Part shown: piece after piece, positions 7,853 to 10,750 of the stretch
How positions within the stretch are numbered: position 1 is the stretch's first letter
Layout of the letters: each line of letters begins with the position of its first letter
DNA from: an uncultured Prevotella sp.
Lineage (GTDB): Bacteria > Bacteroidota > Bacteroidia > Bacteroidales > Bacteroidaceae
DNA: 10,750 nucleotides
Direction of reading: 5' to 3'
Assembly (NCBI GenBank): GCA_902477645.1
Contig: CABSIA010000104.1
Span: forward strand, 1 to 10,750
The notes under the pieces: model-generated
What the model saw: the letters and a program-made list of their open reading frames with translations, nothing else
Told to the model about the DNA's origin: nothing
The model's database searches: none
Translations under genes and position numbers: made by a program

Positions 7853-9281
7853 CAAAATAAAAACAGCCTTATATATCCTGTACATACTCCTGACAGTATG
7901 TATGGGATATGCCACAATAATTGAGAAATCACATGGCACACAATATGCCTGTGAGAACATATATGGCGCATGGTGGTTCTCGGCACTGTGGGCCATGCTA
8001 ACAGCTGCGGGAGCAGTATATTTCCTGAAACGCCGCGTACGCAACACATGCACCGTGCTGCTGCATCTGTCGTTCGTCATAATACTTCTTGGCGCTCTGC
8101 TCACACACCTCACGTCAAAGCAGGGTATGATACATCTGCGCCAGGGTGTGCCTACAGACTCGTATCTCGCAATGGAGGGCAACAACATAAAAGAATATCC
8201 TCTGCCTTTCACCATACGCCTTGACGATTTCAACATACTCTTCCACAACGGCACGGCAGATGTCTCAGACTATGTAACAAGACTTACCATAGAGGACAAC
8301 GGCACAAAAAGCAGCGGCACGGTATCTATGAACAATATCTATTCGCACAATTCATACAGACTCTACCAAAGCTCATACGACAATGACTTGCGGGGCAGCA
8401 TACTGGCCTTGAACTACGACCCCTACGGCATACCTGTAACATATTTAGGGTACGCTCTTCTGTTCTTCTCACTCGTATTCATGCTATTCTACAGGAAAAG
8501 CTCTTTCCGTCATATTCTGCCCAAAGCCATACGGGAACAAGAACGTGCAAAGGCGGACAGAATACCGAAAGGCAGATCTGTAATAATTACCATAACGGCA
8601 ACAGCACTCTGTGTCATGTTCCTCGCCCTAACGGTATATCTTGCTAAAAGATGGTACGACAGTGGTAATCCACCATTGGCAAACGGATATGAGACCATGC
8701 TCCTGATGGCATGGATAATAATGGTATTGACACTCGTTGTATACCGTAAGTTATATATCATGCTTCCTTTCGGCTTCCTGTTGGCAGCAATAATATTGTT
8801 TGTGAGCCACGTCAGTGGCATGGACAAGCAGTCAGGACCATTACCACCAGTACTCAAATCTCCTTTACTGAGCGTTCATGTAAGTATAATAATGACGGCA
8901 TACGCCATGCTCTCGGTAACTTTCATCTGCGGTATAACAGCTATAATAATGAAAGTCGCCTCACGCAAAAGCCAATTGGAGTCTTTGTCATTATTGTCAC
9001 GTCTGTTTCTCTATCCCGCCCTCACATGCCTTGGTCTCGGTATATTCACAGGAGCTGTCTGGGCAAACATCAGCTGGGGACGCTACTGGAGCTGGGACCC
9101 CAAAGAGACTTGGGCACTAATCACCTTCATAGTCTATGCAGTGGCTGTACACTCCTCTTCCCTACCCTTATTCCGCAAGCCATCAGCCTACCATATATAT
9201 ATGGTAATATCATTCCTCACTCTCCTCATGACTTACTTCGGTGTAAACTATATACTCGGCGGCATGCACAGCTATGCGTAG
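7848..9281 (+). CDS. Compact CcsB-CcsA fusion, system II cytochrome c synthetase
   Basis: A 477-residue polytopic membrane protein that would deliver haem and attach it to CXXCH motifs outside the cytoplasmic membrane. Residues 1-220 form a shortened ResB/CcsB part: helices near 8-24, 41-60 and 70-87, a periplasmic stretch to about 195, then another helix. Residues 245-477 form CcsA, with the WWD haem-handling motif WANISWGRYWSWDPKETW (405-422). All four expected histidines can be placed: His73 and His435 in membrane segments, His344 (SVHVS) and His473 (GMHSYA) as the outer pair. Helicobacter-type fusions are about twice as long, so the periplasmic CcsB part is much reduced. It follows the di-haem gene by 87 bases with no terminator, suggesting it matures that cytochrome. 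The ATG at 7848 begins the first helix directly. Confidence 0.93.
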   Translation: MFKIKTALYILYILLTVCMGYATIIEKSHGTQYACENIYGAWWFSALWAMLTAAGAVYFLKRRVRNTCTVLLHLSFVIILLGALLTHLTSKQGMIHLRQGVPTDSYLAMEGNNIKEYPLPFTIRLDDFNILFHNGTADVSDYVTRLTIEDNGTKSSGTVSMNNIYSHNSYRLYQSSYDNDLRGSILALNYDPYGIPVTYLGYALLFFSLVFMLFYRKSSFRHILPKAIREQERAKADRIPKGRSVIITITATALCVMFLALTVYLAKRWYDSGNPPLANGYETMLLMAWIIMVLTLVVYRKLYIMLPFGFLLAAIILFVSHVSGMDKQSGPLPPVLKSPLLSVHVSIIMTAYAMLSVTFICGITAIIMKVASRKSQLESLSLLSRLFLYPALTCLGLGIFTGAVWANISWGRYWSWDPKETWALITFIVYAVAVHSSSLPLFRKPSAYHIYMVISFLTLLMTYFGVNYILGGMHSYA

Positions 9282-9329
9282 GAAAATTAAGAGATCCTCC
9301 TTCTCTGCATCGAACATGACATCCTTATT

Positions 9330-9962
9330 TCATCTCAACACATAAACTATATGTGTCGCTTTTCCGTTTGATGCGATGCCCGAAGCCGAGTCTGCTGCGA
9401 AAGCCCTCAACTCTTTCGTCGCACTCGATTTTGGCAAATGAGTCAACTCTGCATAGTCGGCAATTCTTATGTACGGATGCTCTCTACTGGCGAGATATTC
9501 TTTCAGCATCTGCAGACGCTCGTCCTTTGAATATGGCGAACGGTTTACACGAATTGTGCCGGCACGCTCAAGCTCACATCTCCCGCCCGCCTCTTTTATC
9601 AACATGCGGTCGGCTCTATAGCTCACTCCGTTCAGCTCAAGGCTTTGCGCATTTCGTTTCGCCCCTTCGCCGTCGGCAGAGTCTTTTTCTTTGCCGTCGC
9701 ACACACCAATTGTTGCCTGGAATGTGCCAATGCCGTCGAGCGTTACGGTATATCCCTCAGCCAACTTGCATGCGAGTTCGAATGCCAAATCCTCCAAGGC
9801 ATGGCGGAAAACGCTCTCGCTCAGCCCCACTCCACCATGCATGCAGATGGCATGTATCAGCTTGTCGGTAGACACATTACCATAGCTCTGCATGCGGTAA
9901 TAACACTTTTTGCTGCCGTCTTTTTGCAGATCCGGCATCTCCTGCTTAATGTATTTTGCCAT
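9330..9962 (-). CDS. HU-HIG-type DNA-binding protein with C-terminal helix-turn-helix
   Basis: A 210-residue member of the Bacteroidetes HU-like group. Residues 1-125 resemble the HU/IHF fold: the opening strand IKQEMPDLQKDG, helix pair 31-70 (VSTDKLIHAIC, SESVFRHALEDLAFELA), and the turn VTLDGIGTF (73-81) that replaces the HU sequence V-x-L-x-G-F-G-x-F. The usual HU beta-arm is replaced by a charged loop (residues 88-104). Residues 145-210 look like a winged helix, with a recognition unit in DYAELTHLPKSSATKELRAF. Such proteins are thought to bind DNA, possibly as nucleoid or regulatory factors; the target is unknown. It runs convergent to the CcsBA gene, 48 bases apart, and has its own promoter and a repeat-rich leader. 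The ATG at 9960-9962 starts the conserved MAKYIK opening. Confidence 0.85.
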   Translation of the reverse strand: MAKYIKQEMPDLQKDGSKKCYYRMQSYGNVSTDKLIHAICMHGGVGLSESVFRHALEDLAFELACKLAEGYTVTLDGIGTFQATIGVCDGKEKDSADGEGAKRNAQSLELNGVSYRADRMLIKEAGGRCELERAGTIRVNRSPYSKDERLQMLKEYLASREHPYIRIADYAELTHLPKSSATKELRAFAADSASGIASNGKATHIVYVLR

Positions 9963-9969
9963 ATTTTTT

Positions 9970-10022
9970 AGTTGACAAGTTTACGGAGTTGACAAGCTGA
10001 CAAATTCTCTGTTTGTCAACTC
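9970..10022 (-). repeat. Repeat-rich leader of the HU-like gene with alternative hairpins
   Basis: On the plus strand GTTGACAAG occurs at 9971-9979 and 9988-9996, with a related CTGACAAA at 9997-10004 and the inverted TTTGTCAAC at 10012-10020. GAGTTGACAA (9986-9995) and TTGTCAACTC (10013-10022) are perfect 10-bp inverted arms. In the minus-strand transcript the first arm can pair with either later copy, and the last copy ends seven bases before the ATG. The repeats could also be protein-binding sites. Confidence 0.6.
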
Positions 10023-10027
10023 GCCTA

Positions 10028-10387
10028 CTATTCATATACAAAGATACAAAATTTAAGAGGCAAATGCAAGTTTTCCTTGATATTTTTATAAATCAAACTT
10101 TGATTTACATAAACCCAAGCTTGATTTACGCAGCTACAACCTTTGTTTACATAAGCCAAAGTTTGATTTATAAAATATTCATGGCTTAAGAAAGTTTGCA
10201 TGAATATGGCTAAAGCCCCCATTCCAAGAACCATACAAGCATCAGTAACAGAAAATTCAAAACTTGCCGCAGTCTGTATTACAAAAAGGCTCAAAAAAAA
10301 AGATACGACACACAATATCACCATTTCCGTAACTTGAAAGCCGACATACTGTCTATACAGACTTTGATTGGATTCATTAACTAACAT
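10028..10387 (-). CDS. Doubtful small ORF, possible two-helix membrane protein
   Basis: An open frame of 119 codons begins at ATG 10385-10387; a TTG at 10417 would add ten. Two hydrophobic stretches appear, near residues 22-40 (MVILCVVSFFLSLFVI) and 50-67. The last 45 residues are mostly encoded by the 21-bp repeat array and read as heptads such as YVNQSLI. I recognise no family. Against a real gene: codon use is far more AT-rich than in the neighbours, there is a run of nine identical bases at 10293-10301, and the HU-like gene promoter lies inside its 3' end. For it: it follows the upstream minus-strand gene by about 52 bases in the same direction. Otherwise this stretch, 9963-10439, holds only the repeats, promoter and leader described separately. 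Confidence 0.25.
   Translation of the reverse strand: MLVNESNQSLYRQYVGFQVTEMVILCVVSFFLSLFVIQTAASFEFSVTDACMVLGMGALAIFMQTFLSHEYFINQTLAYVNKGCSCVNQAWVYVNQSLIYKNIKENLHLPLKFCIFVYE
10039..10069 (-). promoter_or_regulatory. Promoter of the HU-like gene
   Basis: On the minus strand TTG (10069-10067), a 20-base spacer and TATCTTTG (10046-10039) match the Bacteroidetes promoter. Transcription would start near 10032, giving a leader of about 70 bases that contains the GTTGACAA repeats. Confidence 0.65.
10089..10172. repeat. Array of four 21-bp imperfect palindromes
   Basis: Four units begin at 10089, 10110, 10131 and 10152, exactly 21 bases apart. The first is a perfect 19-bp palindrome, TAAATCAAA-C-TTTGATTTA. 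The second (TAAACCCAAGCTTGATTTA) and fourth (TAAGCCAAAGTTTGATTTA) are close variants. The third keeps mainly CTTTGTTTA. Units are joined by CA, CG or TA. The array lies just upstream of the HU-like gene promoter, on the far side from the gene. Confidence 0.85.
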
Positions 10388-10439
10388 CCCGCTGCTATGA
10401 CCAGAAAGTATATACAATTAAGCAAACACAATATTGCCA

Positions 10440-10750
10440 TTATCTCACCATTGGCTCAAGTGCGGAATAGTCGTCGTCGGCAATGAATTTTTGGCAGTCG
10501 ACATTGCGTTTATCGAACATATATCTCTCTACAGCTTTAACAAATGGCGTATTGAAAACCCGCTTTTCGACAGCCTTGTTCACAATCCACATTACTTTTC
10601 CCATGTGTAGGTCTTTCTCGATCTGGCGGCGATGGTCGTAGTTGTCCATAGGATAAAGGCTTACGATATAGAACAGCAGCGCGTCAGGGACAACATAGCC
10701 GCGGGTCATGGCGCGGGAATCTATTGTTATGTTAAAGAACAGGTAAAGAG
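10440..10750 (-). CDS. Unrecognised protein, C-terminal part; 5' end beyond the window
   Basis: The frame is open from the right edge to TAA at 10440-10442, giving the last 102 or so residues. An ATG at 10707-10709 exists, but the frame continues upstream without a stop through LYLFFNITIDSRAM, so that ATG is probably internal. Visible features are a hydrophobic-aromatic stretch (PDALLFYIVSLYP), a charged segment NYDHRRQIEKDLHMGK, and a helical, basic region VNKAVEKRVFNTPFVKAVERYM before an acidic tail. Codon use resembles the confident genes here, which supports a real coding sequence. I do not recognise the family and give no function. Confidence 0.7.
   Translation of the reverse strand, partial: LYLFFNITIDSRAMTRGYVVPDALLFYIVSLYPMDNYDHRRQIEKDLHMGKVMWIVNKAVEKRVFNTPFVKAVERYMFDKRNVDCQKFIADDDYSALEPMVR

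Noticed and set aside
9282..9329. Possible terminator between the convergent CcsBA and HU-like genes
   Set aside because: Only a 5-bp stem (AGAGA/TCTCT) is visible, and no T run follows it.
9353..9971. Plus-strand open frames opposite the HU-like gene
   Set aside because: They are shadows of a recognisable HU-HIG-type protein on the minus strand.
10089..10172. CRISPR array
   Set aside because: The units are 21-bp palindromes with 2-base joints and no unique spacers, and no cas genes are present.

Overview
The window looks like chromosomal DNA of a Bacteroidales bacterium (Prevotella, Bacteroides or Muribaculaceae type; the genus cannot be fixed from sequence alone). The reasons are the TAnnTTTG-type -7 promoter elements, the weak or absent Shine-Dalgarno sites, lipoproteins with Ser-Asp-Asp directly after the lipidated cysteine, an HU-HIG-type DNA-binding protein, and a periplasmic dipeptidyl peptidase IV.

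Layout. Positions 1-1938 (minus) hold most of a secreted dipeptidyl peptidase IV, cut by the left edge. A short divergent promoter region separates it from a TIGR01212/YhcC-type radical SAM gene (2129-3010, plus), which ends in a hairpin-plus-T terminator. From 3308 to 9281 (plus) there is a four-gene cluster: outer-membrane porin, imelysin-family lipoprotein, di-haem DUF1111-type lipoprotein with two CXXCH sites, and a compact CcsB-CcsA fusion that would attach haem to those sites. Convergent to it is an HU-HIG-type DNA-binding protein (9330-9962, minus). An AT-rich stretch follows, with an exactly phased 21-bp palindromic repeat array and a doubtful small ORF. The 3' end of an unrecognised gene (10440-10750, minus) closes the window.

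The most notable part is the four-gene cluster. Imelysin and di-haem DUF1111 proteins are known neighbours in iron-regulated loci such as the Pseudomonas ICMP locus. Here they are joined by a dedicated outer-membrane channel and a dedicated system II cytochrome c synthetase. The cluster promoter is well formed (TTG-N20-TAACTTTG) and is overlapped by TTTAGG-N9-CCTAAA, whose ends match the 19-bp DtxR/IdeR operator. My reading is an iron-repressed iron-acquisition operon in which substrate enters through the porin, the surface or periplasmic imelysin protein binds metal, and the di-haem protein does redox chemistry. The function is inferred from families and context; the gene identities are much firmer than the pathway.
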